Part shown: in pieces, positions 12,885 to 25,200 of the stretch
Layout: every line of letters begins with the position of its first letter
Numbering within the stretch: position 1 is the first letter of the stretch
DNA from: Symsagittifera roscoffensis
Taxonomy: Eukaryota; Xenacoelomorpha; Acoela; Convolutidae
DNA length: 64,000 nucleotides
Assembly (NCBI RefSeq): GCF_963678635.1
Contig: NC_087064.1
Span: 15,865,802 to 15,929,801, forward strand
Direction of reading: 5' to 3'
Notes under the pieces: generated by a model
The model's database searches: none
Told to the model about the DNA's origin: nothing
The model's input: only the letters and a program-made list of their open reading frames with translations
Position numbers and translations under genes: made by a program

Positions 12885-13885
12885 TCCTGAAATTAAACCT
12901 GCATATGACTGGTAATAAGAACAAGGATCTTCTAAATGTTCGCTTCATCAGCAGATGTTTCAATTATCTAAATTTGAGCTTATTTCCAGAACATCCCAAA
13001 ATTCTAAACAAGATTGACATAAAAAAACTCTTTGGGAAAAGGCGAGCAATCAAAAGTTTGTACTGTCACCCTACGCAACGTTTTTTTTCTTCGATTTTGC
13101 AAAAAGTAGAAAAATTTGTAAGACCGAAAATTTAAATCAATGCAAGAGCACGTTTCACGTTTTTATGCTTTGCTTTTTGGCTTTTGTGGCAAAAAATCCA
13201 AATTCGTGGTCACTATTAGTCGTTTATAAAACTTGCTAATTGTCATCGATTAATTGATTTAAAGTTTGATCCAAAAATATATATCACGACGCAATCGCAA
13301 TCAACAAACGCAACCAACAACTTTAAATAGTTATTTAAATTCAAAAGTTGCGTTTCCTGAAATTAAACGCAAACGTAATCAGCAATTTCAATTAGTTTTT
13401 CAAATTCGAAAGTTGAGTATCCAGAAATTAAACCTGCAAATGATTGGTAATAAGAATAATGTTCTTCTTCTTAATTTCGCTACTTCAGCAGATATTGCAA
13501 GTAAATGGTTATTTAGTTTCAAATTTAGCGCATCATGTGATTAAACTTGCAAATGATTGGTAATAAGAATAATGTTCTTCTAATTTTTCGCTACTTCGGC
13601 AGATATTAAAACCATCTAAATCTGAGTATATTTCCAGAGCATCCCAAAATTGCAGACAAGATTGACATTTGAAAGTCTTATGCAAAAAAGAGGAGCAACC
13701 AAAAATTTGTACTGTCCCCCTAAGCAACGAGTTCTATTTTTTTTGTTTCTCCTTGCATAAAATAGAAAAAGTTTATAGGACAGAAAATTTAAATCATTTC
13801 CTAAGCCTATTTTATGTTTTTATCATTTTTTCTGGCTTTTTTGCCAAAACAATCCAAATTGGTGGGCACTATTAGCCGTTTAAAA
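12885..13885 (+). repeat. Directly repeated ~345-bp segment (R3)
   Basis: Segments 12,885-13,230 and 13,540-13,885 are direct, diverged copies about 655 bp apart, with a partial third copy of the first ~70 bp near 13,425-13,500. Shared blocks include 'ttggtaataagaa', 'atttccaga(a/g)catcccaaaatt' and 'ccaaattsgtgg'. The frames across it (85-92 codons) are interrupted differently in each copy, so no coding role is inferred. Confidence 0.65.
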
Positions 13886-14454
13886 TTAAAACAAAAAATT
13901 GCTTTAAACGGCTTCTTGCTTCCGCCCAAATTGACAAAGCCTGTTTATAAAACTGTGTTTCAGAAATTCTTTGTTAACTGTGAAGGACAATGGGAATGTT
14001 TCATGACATTTTGAGTTGGATGGCCATACGCCTGGCATTCCCAGTAATTAAACTGATTCATATGTATCGTATTCGGCTCGATGTCAATTTTCGAGAAAAA
14101 ACTTATAATTTTTCTGCATCCAACTATTTTGTAAATTGTTCAAAAAAATTTGCACCGAGGCAAAAAGCACTTTGTAAACACAAGCGAAAAAACGGCAAAA
14201 ACTAGCATGAAAATAGTAATATCGAAATGAAATAGAGAAAAAAGAACAGATCAGTAAACCTTAAAACTTAGCTGTATGTCGGAATCTAACATCCATCTTG
14301 AATAGAATCTCCAACTTGAAACCCTAAAAAAGTGTAGCTGTATGTCGGAATCTTTCCTCCATCTTGAATAGTAGGAGTCTCAATTCCTTGAATCTGCTCC
14401 ACAGTCTCTGTAAATTTTATCAGAACTAACCACAAGCAAAGCAACGGCAGTTGT

Positions 14455-15090
14455 TGTTCCGACTATTTGAAAAATGGGGATCAACTTTGTATTCGGGTGT
14501 TTTGGTATTTTTTCTGTTTGTTCTCCACGCACTATCAGGTACAAACAAATAATCATCAGAATGGGTCGAGTGATATATCATATAAAAGCAGTTTCAGTCG
14601 TGATTTGAAAAAAATTTAAAAATTTCCCAAAAGTTTTCCTTGTGTCGGGAAAAACAGGTTTGAAATTTTTGATTTTTCATTTTACTTTGAGCAAATAAAG
14701 CAAGCGAACAGGCTTTCAGCAGCTGAATTATGCCTAATTTAAGACCTTAAAGGTTAATTTTCAGCAAGGTAAACTAGTATTTGGAGTTTTTTTTAGCTTC
14801 ATTTAGGGAACCAAAATTACCTTCAGTTCTTAGCTTCAGTTTAAAATTTTTTCAAAATTTTTCTAGTCATTTTTCTGCAAAACTTTTTGTCCCATTTGCT
14901 TATTTTAATATGACTGCCTAATACGCCTTAACTATATAATTACATCAGATCCTTTTATCACACCAAGCAGAAAAAACTACTCTAATTTGGGGGAAAAAAC
15001 ACTTTCTAAACCGCAGTTTTCTGAAGACCATGGTCGGAAAATTCTGTGCTAATTGCACATTAACCGGATATACTTGTTATATTTTGCCAA
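14455..15090 (+). repeat. Dispersed repeat family R2, copy 3
   Basis: It carries the R2 landmarks, from 'tttgtattcgggtgtttt' near 14,490 to 'ttgcacattaaccgg' near 15,050. It is intergenic, between LRRIQ3 and the next gene. Confidence 0.65.
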
Positions 15091-15129
15091 CGCTATGCAG
15101 CAAAAATGCCCCAAACAAAAGTAAAACTA

Positions 15130-15215
15130 GTTCATAGCTCCGGATTTGAATCTACGACCTTTGAAATAGGAATCTTACGACTTCGCATCTGCGCTGCGCT
15201 CCCAGAATAATCTAT
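15130..15215 (-). repeat. tRNA-derived SINE-like fragment
   Basis: Read on the minus strand, it has a tRNA-like start (GCGCAGATGCGAAGTCG) followed ~45 bp later by a B-box-like AGATTCAAATCC. The same arrangement recurs at 28,672-28,745. Spacing and box match suggest a decayed tRNA-derived SINE rather than a working tRNA gene. Confidence 0.5.
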
Positions 15216-15219
15216 TAAG

Positions 15220-15330
15220 CAATGAACTAAAAACCGGAATAATATATTAAACATATTATAAAAAAAAACAAATCCGGAGCAAGGAACTAAAAACCAGAAT
15301 AATCTATTAAACATAATTTAAAAAACAAAC
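15220..15330 (+). repeat. Short tandem duplication (~60 bp unit)
   Basis: The block 'gaactaaaaaccrgaataat' followed by 'tattaaacat' occurs at 15,223 and 15,283, so a 60-bp unit is present twice. It is non-coding. Confidence 0.7.
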
Positions 15331-16249
15331 AAAAAAATCGTGAACATTTTTCTGAAATAAAAAAGTGGCAAAATTTTTTTAAATAATGATTAAGTAAGCT
15401 TAAGAAAGTTGTTACACATAAAGGAACAGAAAAAAAAGTTTGACCAGTTTTTCTAGAGATGCAAAAATTATTCAAACTTTTTGACAAAGTTCAGTCAAAA
15501 CGCCAAAAAAGACTGCAAAAAATAATAAATAATCTAAGGAAGACAAATCGGGAGCAGCGACAAAATAATTTATTAACGCAAAAAAGCTGAACTCGAGAAA
15601 AAAGCTGAACTTTTAGAATTTTTTTTAACTGTAAACTTTTTTCCTTATTAAACGTGGGTGGGATTTTTGCTACTATTTCGCTTTTTTGCTATGAAGGGGG
15701 TTAGAAATTGATGCAAGCCTAAAAATTGGTCTATCGTTGAACTAGCCCTGTATATGGGTGGCTATTCAGTAGTTAGTAAGATCCGTAGGTGGAACGCTCT
15801 GCGCTACCTCTTTTCAACCAGGTACTCTAACTTATAACTTTTTGAACTTAGTCAAAAGCCACTTTCGAATGACAAAACCACAAAAACGCTCCTCCACAGA
15901 CAAGTTTCTGTGAACAAACTGAACAGCAACCCATTGATATATATTCAAATACCGATCTATAATTCGATCGAACATTTGGCTATGGCAGAGTCAACTTCAA
16001 GTTCACATTGTCTTCGATGGGCCATTGTTTGCGCATTAAACTCTTTCAAAGACTAGTTTTGATTGTAACTTGAACTACATGGCAAACGCAGACCAATTTG
16101 GCAAATAATTTTGAATACACAAATTTCTATACAAATTTTTAAAAAGTCATGTAGTTTTTACTGTTTTTATAAAAAAAAAGATAAATATTGGTCGAACTTC
16201 AATTTTACAAACTCTGAGCCAAAAAAATCACTGATTAATCTAAATTGAA
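15331..16249. other. Intergenic AT-rich DNA
   Basis: I see no exon, RNA gene or repeat that I can name. It probably includes the promoter of the gene starting at 16,250, but no clear core promoter element can be defended. Confidence 0.35.
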
Positions 16250-19200
16250 ATGTCCGTATCGGTTCGCACCAAGGATAAAAAGAACAAGAGGAAAAATTTG
16301 GATATGGGCGCCAAGTCTCTTACGAATCTGAACAACCTGCAAGATGACTCACTGTCAGTTGTCGATCAGCAGCCCGGCAACACCATCACAGTATTGTGTC
16401 TGTCATTCTCATTCATAGGTAGGAGGCAATCCTTTACTTCTGAACGATATTTGGTGGGGGGGTGGACTAAGGACTAGCTATTCAAATTTATTTTTCAAAA
16501 AGTTTCGCAAAAAATTGGAGAAAAAGGCCATGTATTTTTACCCGGAACCTTCTGAGACCAGGGGACTGGTCTAAGATTTTCAAAACAAGGGAGTGGACAG
16601 ATTTTCGATAACTGTGTTAGCCTTCTTTATGGTCGGCGAAATAGCTTTTCCTAATTCTTTATAAGAAAGAAAGAATTTATTTCTCCAATAACTGGTCAGT
16701 AAGGTTATATAGCATCAGATAATGAGACTTGGAGAGGACAGACAACGGGATCCTAGGATCCATCAAGCGTCTGCCCTATACACCGAAAAGATACTATCTT
16801 GGTCAAATTTTCTTCATTTTTCAAAACTAGCACTTTCGCGCATTTTTTGAAAAGGACCAAAGAGTGACCAAGAATCTATGAAGATATCGAATTCTTAAAG
16901 GGAAAACAAGCGTTACACAACATCACCAGCCCCCCTTGCCCTAACTTCAATATCCAGACTTGTCTGAGAAGTCGGATCTCAGACAAGCTGTACTTTTTGC
17001 TGTACTTTTTGAACACGTTTTTCTCTTTGTTAGAGAACAATTTTTCACTGTATTTTGAGATTTACTTTTTCTATTTGAATAAGAATCAACTTGCGCTTCA
17101 TCAGGCCCTACGAGTTCAGATCAGACTTTGCAAAATCAAAAAATATATATTGCAGATCTTTCCAATTTCCGCAAAGACGTGGAACAGGCCGCCATTTGTC
17201 AGATGTCCACTCCATCTCCCCCCACGACTTCCAAGACCAGCAGAGTTTTCTTCGGCAATGTCCAAATGGAGAACAGTCCTCGAATCAATATCAAATTCAA
17301 CACTGTAGACAACATGGTTGACCACATGCACGGTAAGATCACTGAAATTTTTAATTTTAAATGGTAAAACTTGAGTTACGCTAGATCAAAGAAATCAACA
17401 TCAGAGGATTTTAAAGGCCAAAAAAGACTCATTACAAATCAAATTAAAATGGAAAATTGTTCACGTTTTTTCCAACCACTTCTATAAAGAAAGTGAGACG
17501 GAACTATGGCGTAGTGTGTGGTGTGTGTGCTTATTTTGACTATCCTGATTTTCCCGGCAAGGCGACGATTCGTCGAAAGCGACCAATCGTCAAAAACAAC
17601 AGTAGTATTTTTAAAAAGTAATTTAAAAAAACAATAATTTGATATTGGCTTCTATCACCTTCTAAAATCTCAGACTCTGGGATACCTAGAACCTCAAAAA
17701 CTGTAAGTTTTTGGAAAAACCAAATAAGTGAATATCTGGACATTTCACAAAAAATTTTGCAAAGTTTAATTTTCAGAATAGCTCAATTAAGCGAAAAAAA
17801 ATACAAATAATTTATGATGGAGTTTTTATTGAGTCTATTTACATTGTTGCTACTCGTTCGTTCAGTTTTCGGTGTTTTTACGAATGGGTGTTATATTTCC
17901 CCACACGGCCTTGAAGCTGTGGTTGGCTGCATCGAGCTTGACTTGGTCCAGGAACGTATAAATTGGAGAATGGCTGCCTTGCAATACTGCAGTGCCGCCA
18001 CGATTCCATCACTGTACCGTTTTTGTTGCTCTTATAGCGCTAGCTGCGGCTTCATCCGATTCCACAAAAATAATGGGAAAAAAAACTTTAGGTTGTTTCG
18101 ACCCGTAGATGTAAGTTTTTTCAAAATGGGAGGCAATCTAAATGAGCTTTTTGCTGAAGGTCTTGTCTAGCTTAAAGCGATCAGCATCTCTCGCAAGTTC
18201 TTCGATCACTTGATCAAAAGTAACAGTAAACATGTCAACTGGTACCAAACTTCTTACAGGAATGAGTCGTAACGACGAAATTGAGCTCATGGTTATTTTC
18301 CTACAATTGTTTTAAACCGACTTGGTTAACTTTCCAGTTGAAGGCTTGGGTGAGGTGAAAGTAAGATCCTTTAAGCTGTGCCATCCAGTAGTGAAAGAAA
18401 AAACATTGAGAGCAGCACGCTCAACTTTGAGGAGAATACGGTTGGGCTTGGCGCTTTCCGTAAGCTGCGACAAACGGTTGGGAAACTGCTGGCGTGTATG
18501 CTCATTTTTATTAAGAATCATAGCATAACTGCACGGGGGATAAAAACCAGCCAGCTGAAAATGGACTTTATTTAAGTGATGAAACTGCATGTTTATATTT
18601 TGAAGATGCCATTACAAAGCCATAACACTCGGTTCAATTGAAGATCATTCAATTTGTAAAATTTGCCCTAAATTAGTTTTCTATCGGTAAACTCAATACC
18701 GCTATTGAAAAAGAAGAATCTCTTAAACTTTAATTTTCGATATGCCCATCAAGGATCGTTGGGGCGAAGGGTCTTTCTACTGTTTTTTGTCGACCAGTTA
18801 TCAACGCTAAGTGTGATTGCTGTTGCCTGGCATTTGTGATGGTGCCAGTCTGAACCTTTTTAATGTTAGTTTCTTTTTTTTGTCTGTTGTTGTTTGATAT
18901 ATTTGTGGCCATCACTTATAACAAAACTACAAATGCGTTGTGATAATTCCGTAGAAATTTAGCTCACTTTTCGTTGCAATTTTGAATAATGAAGGAGACA
19001 GAACGAATCAGTTTTTGTGCTCGTCCTGCTCTAAGCGGTTGAAAACTGAGGATTCAAATTACTTGTGACAAAGTAAAATTTTAAACAAACCTCTAATTAG
19101 CGTCTTTACAAAGTTTTCTTTGAATTTAAAAGTCCATTGAGTGCTAAATACTGGCCCTAAATGAATTAAAACGTGCACGTTGAAAACTTATGCTTTGGTT

Positions 19201-22200
19201 TTGAATTACTGCTTTGAAGAATAAAACTAATTGAGACACAATTGGGCTTACGACAATTAAACATAAACAAATTTAAAAGAAGTAGGGTGAAATCTTGTAG
19301 GGCAAATTGAATTTGTCAAAGGATAAGATAGAATAGGGTATTTATCCTGTTGTTTTTTAGGCATAGTAAGTTTATCTCAAGTTACCCGTGGCGATATGGA
19401 CTGCTAGGATTGTTGATATTTGCTTACACCACTTATCGAAGCGGAAAGGAACTATGGAAAAGAATGGGTTTGTATTAGGCACTAAAAGGCGATATGAAAG
19501 AAGACGAAACCAATTAAAGGATAAAAAGACAAATAAAAAGGATAAAAAGACAGAAATGAAACAAGACTGCTCGTATCAGGGCGAAGCCCTGAATGTTCCG
19601 ACTGCCTTTTAAGCTTTATGGAGCAGCAGTAAAAGCATAAAAAAATTAAATGAAATAAAATAAAATGAAAATTTTTTCTAAAATTTGAAATTTTTTGTGA
19701 AAATCATCCCCCCACACGCCATATAAAGTACAAAAAGAGAGATTTCGTTCCTTGTAACAAATCAATTATGGCAAATAAGCTTCGTTCAACCAATTTGGAA
19801 CGATTTATAAGACGGATTAAATCTCCGCTTACGCGTTAATAGCGCGAATTATATCGCGCGTTAATTGTCCCAAATTGGTCAAAATGGCAATCTTTGAACC
19901 CTCATAACTCTACGAAAAATGATCAGAGGTGAAATATCTTTTCAAATTTAAGCTCAGGACAACAATACTTTTTGAATGATATTAAAAAATTCCGTCAAAA
20001 ATGGCTAGTTAAAAAGTCGAAATTTGTCTGAAGAAAAAAAACCCACCCCGAGCACAATTATTAAAATCAGAGTTGATAAACTTCGAAACTTCAAATCGAC
20101 TTTCAATCTTAGTCTGCAATGTTAAAACGAATTGTTTACTAGAAATAACTTCCTTGCTTTGGAATTTAAGACGACTAAATAAGCAGACGACAAGCAATAG
20201 TCCGGCAAATCAAGTTTTACTAGATAAAAGTTCATTTCTTACATATCGGTAACCAGGTTTTGCCAGGATTTGAACACTTAATTTTAAGAACCAAAATCAC
20301 GCGCTTCACCGCCAGACCAAGTAAGAATGGGCATGCATAGTTCCTTGCAGATTTGTTAAAAAATGTTTAAGGGAAAAATTCTAGATCCCGATTACAAGTC
20401 ACTTGCTACCGCTACCGCAAGTGTAATTTAAAACCCCATTTATTGTCATTGAGATTCCATTTTTTTTTAAATTATTCAATATCCCAGTATCAAGAAACTA
20501 AATTTAGCTTATTGAATCATAAAATGCAGGTCAATTGGATGTTGGAAACTTTCAGACTAAATTCAGCGAATAGCGGTTGAACTTTTGTCAAAAATTAAGT
20601 TTTTTGGTTTAATTTCTTTGGCGTTGATAACTGTGGCCGAGAACGTTCTGCGCTCTTTGCACAGCATCCTGCTACGTCCTGTTTCTTATGCAACGTTGGT
20701 ATCTGGCCCTAAGATTACACACAAAATCTAACCGATTAACTTTTGAATTAGATGTAAATCCTTTTGTTTTAGAAGTGAACTTTGAGTTCCACTGTGTTGT
20801 GTTCTTGGTGAACTTTCTTCACCCTTTCCTCAAAGCACAGCTGATGAAGGCCATCGAGACATTCCTGGATGGGGGAATGTTCGATCTTTCTATACCAATG
20901 TCACTTCTATCCCTCCATCCTGAACAAGGTCAGAGAAAAATGAAAAGTTCATCTGGTTCTAATAGTAAAGCTTTTTCTGAACGACAAAGATACAAAAAAA
21001 ACATTTTAATAATTTTTGGAGATAAACCCAACTGGTTGCACCAAGAAAGCACAAGGGCACGCCTGAAGCAAAAATAACTTTTTGTGAAGCTTTTCAAAAA
21101 ATCATCAGTTTTCGGCCAGGGTTGATTTAAACCTTTTTTATCCTTATAATAACTAAATCAATCGTTATTATAACAAGACTGTTCGTATATCAGGGCAAAA
21201 CCCTGAATTTTTCGACTGCCCCTTAATCCATACCGAATAGATTTTTGAGTAGAGAAAATATTGAAAAACTATAAACTTTGAACAACATCAAAGAACAAAT
21301 GTGAAAAATTGTATCGTGCGAAATTATTACGACCGATTAGCTATCCTTAGCTAGACCGATCTTGTTGTTTTCACATTACGATTTTAGGATTCAGAATAAA
21401 ATCTTCAAAGTGCGCATAAATTAGTCCAGAGCGTGGACAAATTAAATTGAAAACTTTCAAACTCCCAAAACTTTGCAAAAAATGATCGGAGGTAAGATAT
21501 CTTTATAAATTTGATTTCAGGGAGACGATATATCTTCAATGGGGTATAAAAATATTGTTAAAAATTATTATTTCGACCGCCGAAAATTGACTGAATAAAA
21601 AACCGCGCCGAAAACCAAAAACGAACTCTCGTGATAATTAAACCAATCGATTGATTTTCACTCACATACTTATATTTCAGTATCGACGCACTTTATAGTT
21701 ACGACTTACGAAGAAAGCGACGGAATATTTGTCCTCGGGGTGGTTTTGTTTTCTGCAGACAAATGTTGTCTTTTGAACTTGCCGTTTTTGACAGAAATTT
21801 TTTCTATCATCTCAAAATATTTGTTGTCCTGAGCTAAAATTAATAAAATATTTCTTATGTGATCCTTTTTTTGTTATCGGGAATTAAAGATTGCAATTTT
21901 GGCCAATCTGGGACAATTAGTGCGCAATAAAAATCGCGCTTTTAACGCGTAAGCGGAGATTTGATCCATTTTCGAAATCGTTCCAAAATGGTTGCAGGAA
22001 GCTTGTTTTTCAAAGAATATGGAAACTAAACGGACCGAGCTGAAGTCGACAACCATGAAGCCAAAAAATTATCAGCACAACTCTAAAAACAAAAATACAA
22101 AAATTCGAGTAGTACCCGATAGTTAAATTTGAATTTTCAAGAAATTGAGCATGTCAGCATAATTGATTCAACTGATTTTGTTAAAAATCAGTTGAAATTG

Positions 22201-25200
22201 TTATCATAAAAAAAAATTCTTCGAAAATACGGAAAAATTAATTTCAGAAAAACAGACGACAAACACAACCTCTACCGTCAAATAAGCTTTTAAAATTTTC
22301 CCAACATTCCCTAAACGAACAACATGTGGTTATGCATCATTTAATCTGAAAACAAAAAACGCCAAAGGAAATTGTTGTCATAGAAAAATTTCAAATTTCA
22401 GACCCTAAAAAAGGTCTATCCGGGACTCGAACCCAGACCATAGGGTGAAAAGGAACCGCTTTACCTCCAGGTGAAGAGAAAAGGGGCCCGGAAAATGCTA
22501 AGAATCAATATTTTAGCAATTTCGTTTTCCTTTCCAATTATGCCAGAAAAATAGTTTTATGGGGGAAAAAGTCTAGTTTCTGATTACAAGAAACCTGCTC
22601 TCGCAAGGGTAAAAACTCCAAATCGGATGCAATTTTGATTATTAGTTAACTTAGTAAAAATTCAGCAAAAATTAAAACTTATTTAGCAGGCAAAAAGTTA
22701 AAATGAGGCAAACATCAAATCAATTCTCCAGATAATAAAAAAACGTCAGCGCCTGCAATTAATATTATCAATAAATGGAAAAGTATGTAGAAAACCAATA
22801 ATATAAAAACACAATATCAAGTTTTTCCGTTTTCAAACAACAAGAGTACTAAAAAAGTGATTTAGTTTGAAGCTTTTCATTTTAAATTTATATCTTACAT
22901 GAATACATTAGGAAAGGGGCTCATTGGCGTAAAGTTAATTGTTAAAAAAATAATGTTTTACATAATTTTTCTGCTAAAGAAAAGCAAAATATAGAAATTC
23001 AAAATCAGAATAACTTTGAGTCAAGATTTTTTGTCAAAAATCTCAAACAATCTTGATATTAAACTCTCTGAAAAAAAAATTAAATTAGGCTTTGGTTTAA
23101 TAGCCACAAAAAACATCATAATTGAGTTTATAAATAAATCAAACAAAAAAATCAAAATTGGAAATTGCAAAAAAAAAGTTTTTCACTAAAAAAACAGTCA
23201 GACTCCAACTGATAAAAAATCACTTCAAACAAAAAAACTTAATCTTAAACTAAAACACTAAAATGGTTTGGGGACTACATCACCGCCAAACTATTTTCAA
23301 TAATTGCACTTGAATTTTTAAAGAGCAAAAAATCTAAGACCAGTTGATTGCCAATTTTCTGAAAAAAGCTAGTTAATTTATAATCCCAGTCACAATTACA
23401 AACAGCGAACTTCAAATTTCAAGTTGTAAACACTCAAAAATTGAAAATAATTTGTTCGAACTCGATTTTCAGAAACTATTTCAAAACTATGAGGACAGAT
23501 CTCAAAAAGGTGGAGGAACTTTCTGCTCGGATGTGTTTTAGTTTTTTTTCCTTTTCAGTTTCCACACAAAATAGGTACCACAAATAAGCATCAGAATGGG
23601 TCGAGTGATCTATCATATTGAATCCCGTTCAGTGTTGAGAACAACCTGTTTAAAAGTTTGAAACGAGTTTTAGTCCAATTTCGAGCAAGTAAAGCCTTTG
23701 AGTGTAATTAAATATTGGCATTTAGGCTAAAAATTAGTTTCGGAAGCTTCATTCAGCGCTTTCTTGGTAATAAAAATTTTATACGAGTTTTAACGCAAAA
23801 AAAACTAGGAAAAATTTTTTGATTTTTTTTCTTCATTTTTTCGTTTATCAATAGTTTGAAAACAATTGTAGTATTTTATGCCTAATTCATTAACTTTTTA
23901 CGCGTTTGTATAATTCTAAAATAAGCGTTTGTATAATTTTACGCGTTTGTCTAATTGTAAAATTTTTTTTGTAGTTTTTCACGAATTTGGTTGGAACATT
24001 CTGTGCAACTTGCACAGCAACCGGCTATCCTTCTTTACTTTTATATTTGAAAGCATAGAAAAGCCCGTGTTAATTGGCAGCAAAATCAAAATAAATGAAG
24101 TTTGAACAACCTAAGTTTAACAGCGCATACATTGCTCGAACATTTGAAGTTAGTAGGTAGTATAAAAATACTATTTGAACTTCAGAACCCTTTTTAGTTT
24201 TTTCACCTAAGCAGGCAACTTTATTGAAACTTCGCAAAACTAAAATACTAGAAATTTCAACAGTTTAGAAATAAATTAAAGAAAATCAGAAAGTTCCCGA
24301 ATACGGACGATTGATAGTTTCAACTCGTACAAAAAAAACGTATTATCCCTGATGTATTTCCATAACGCTACAAATTTGCTAAGTTTGTGTATAGTTGCAG
24401 ACAAGCCTTCATTCGGCAACAATCAAATCTGAATTAAGAAAAAAATGCTTTCTAATTTTTTCCAGGTCTTTTTTTTTGCTTAGCGATGATGGAAACCTGG
24501 AGGTTGAGAAATCCGGTCAATTATTCAGACTTTTTAAAGTCTACATTTTATGAAAAATCCGCGTATCATTGGCTGTAATTAAATTTTCAATCGAGAATTT
24601 TCAATTAAAATTAATCAGATTCGCTATTGCAACGTTTTAAAAAAAAAATTCAAAAAACCATAGAAGTTTCAGATCTCCTAAGCCGAAAAAAATTTGAGCA
24701 ATTAGTGTATGAGACCAGATTCGCAGTTCCTGGGACAATCATGGAAACCCCCTCCCACCATAGGATTGTTCATGGGAAAATTTCGCTGATGTTTTCAAAA
24801 AAAATTGATATACGATAAAGATTAAACGTAGAAAAATTTCTTGCGTTTTAAAAAAGCTCTAAAACACAATTGGTTAACTTAAACACGCAAATAACCTTAA
24901 GCATGGGGGCTTAATGACACATGCATTTAGTTATATCATAGATAGATAACAGTTATTGCGTTACAGAAAATTAGTTTTTTGATTTGCAGCTCTTTAAAAT
25001 AGCATTTTTTCTCGTGTTTTGATAATTTCGGAACATTTATGGTAAAACAAATTCGGTGGGAGGGTCAAAACTCGAGTGGTGGAACTATTGATAAAATAGG
25101 TTTGTTTTAAGGGGGGACACCATCAAGATAATTTTACAAGTTTTGATCTGATTTAGACTGTAATAACTTCCGAAAGAGAATTATCAGTGATTTCGGGTTC

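Noticed and set aside
12878-13544. Pair of similar 85-92 codon frames in the R3 repeat
   Set aside because: Frames are broken at different places in the two copies, and the similarity is at DNA level including non-coding flanks.
22418-22485. Functional tRNA gene on the minus strand
   Set aside because: The B-box is good but no matching acceptor stem and anticodon arm could be folded by eye.
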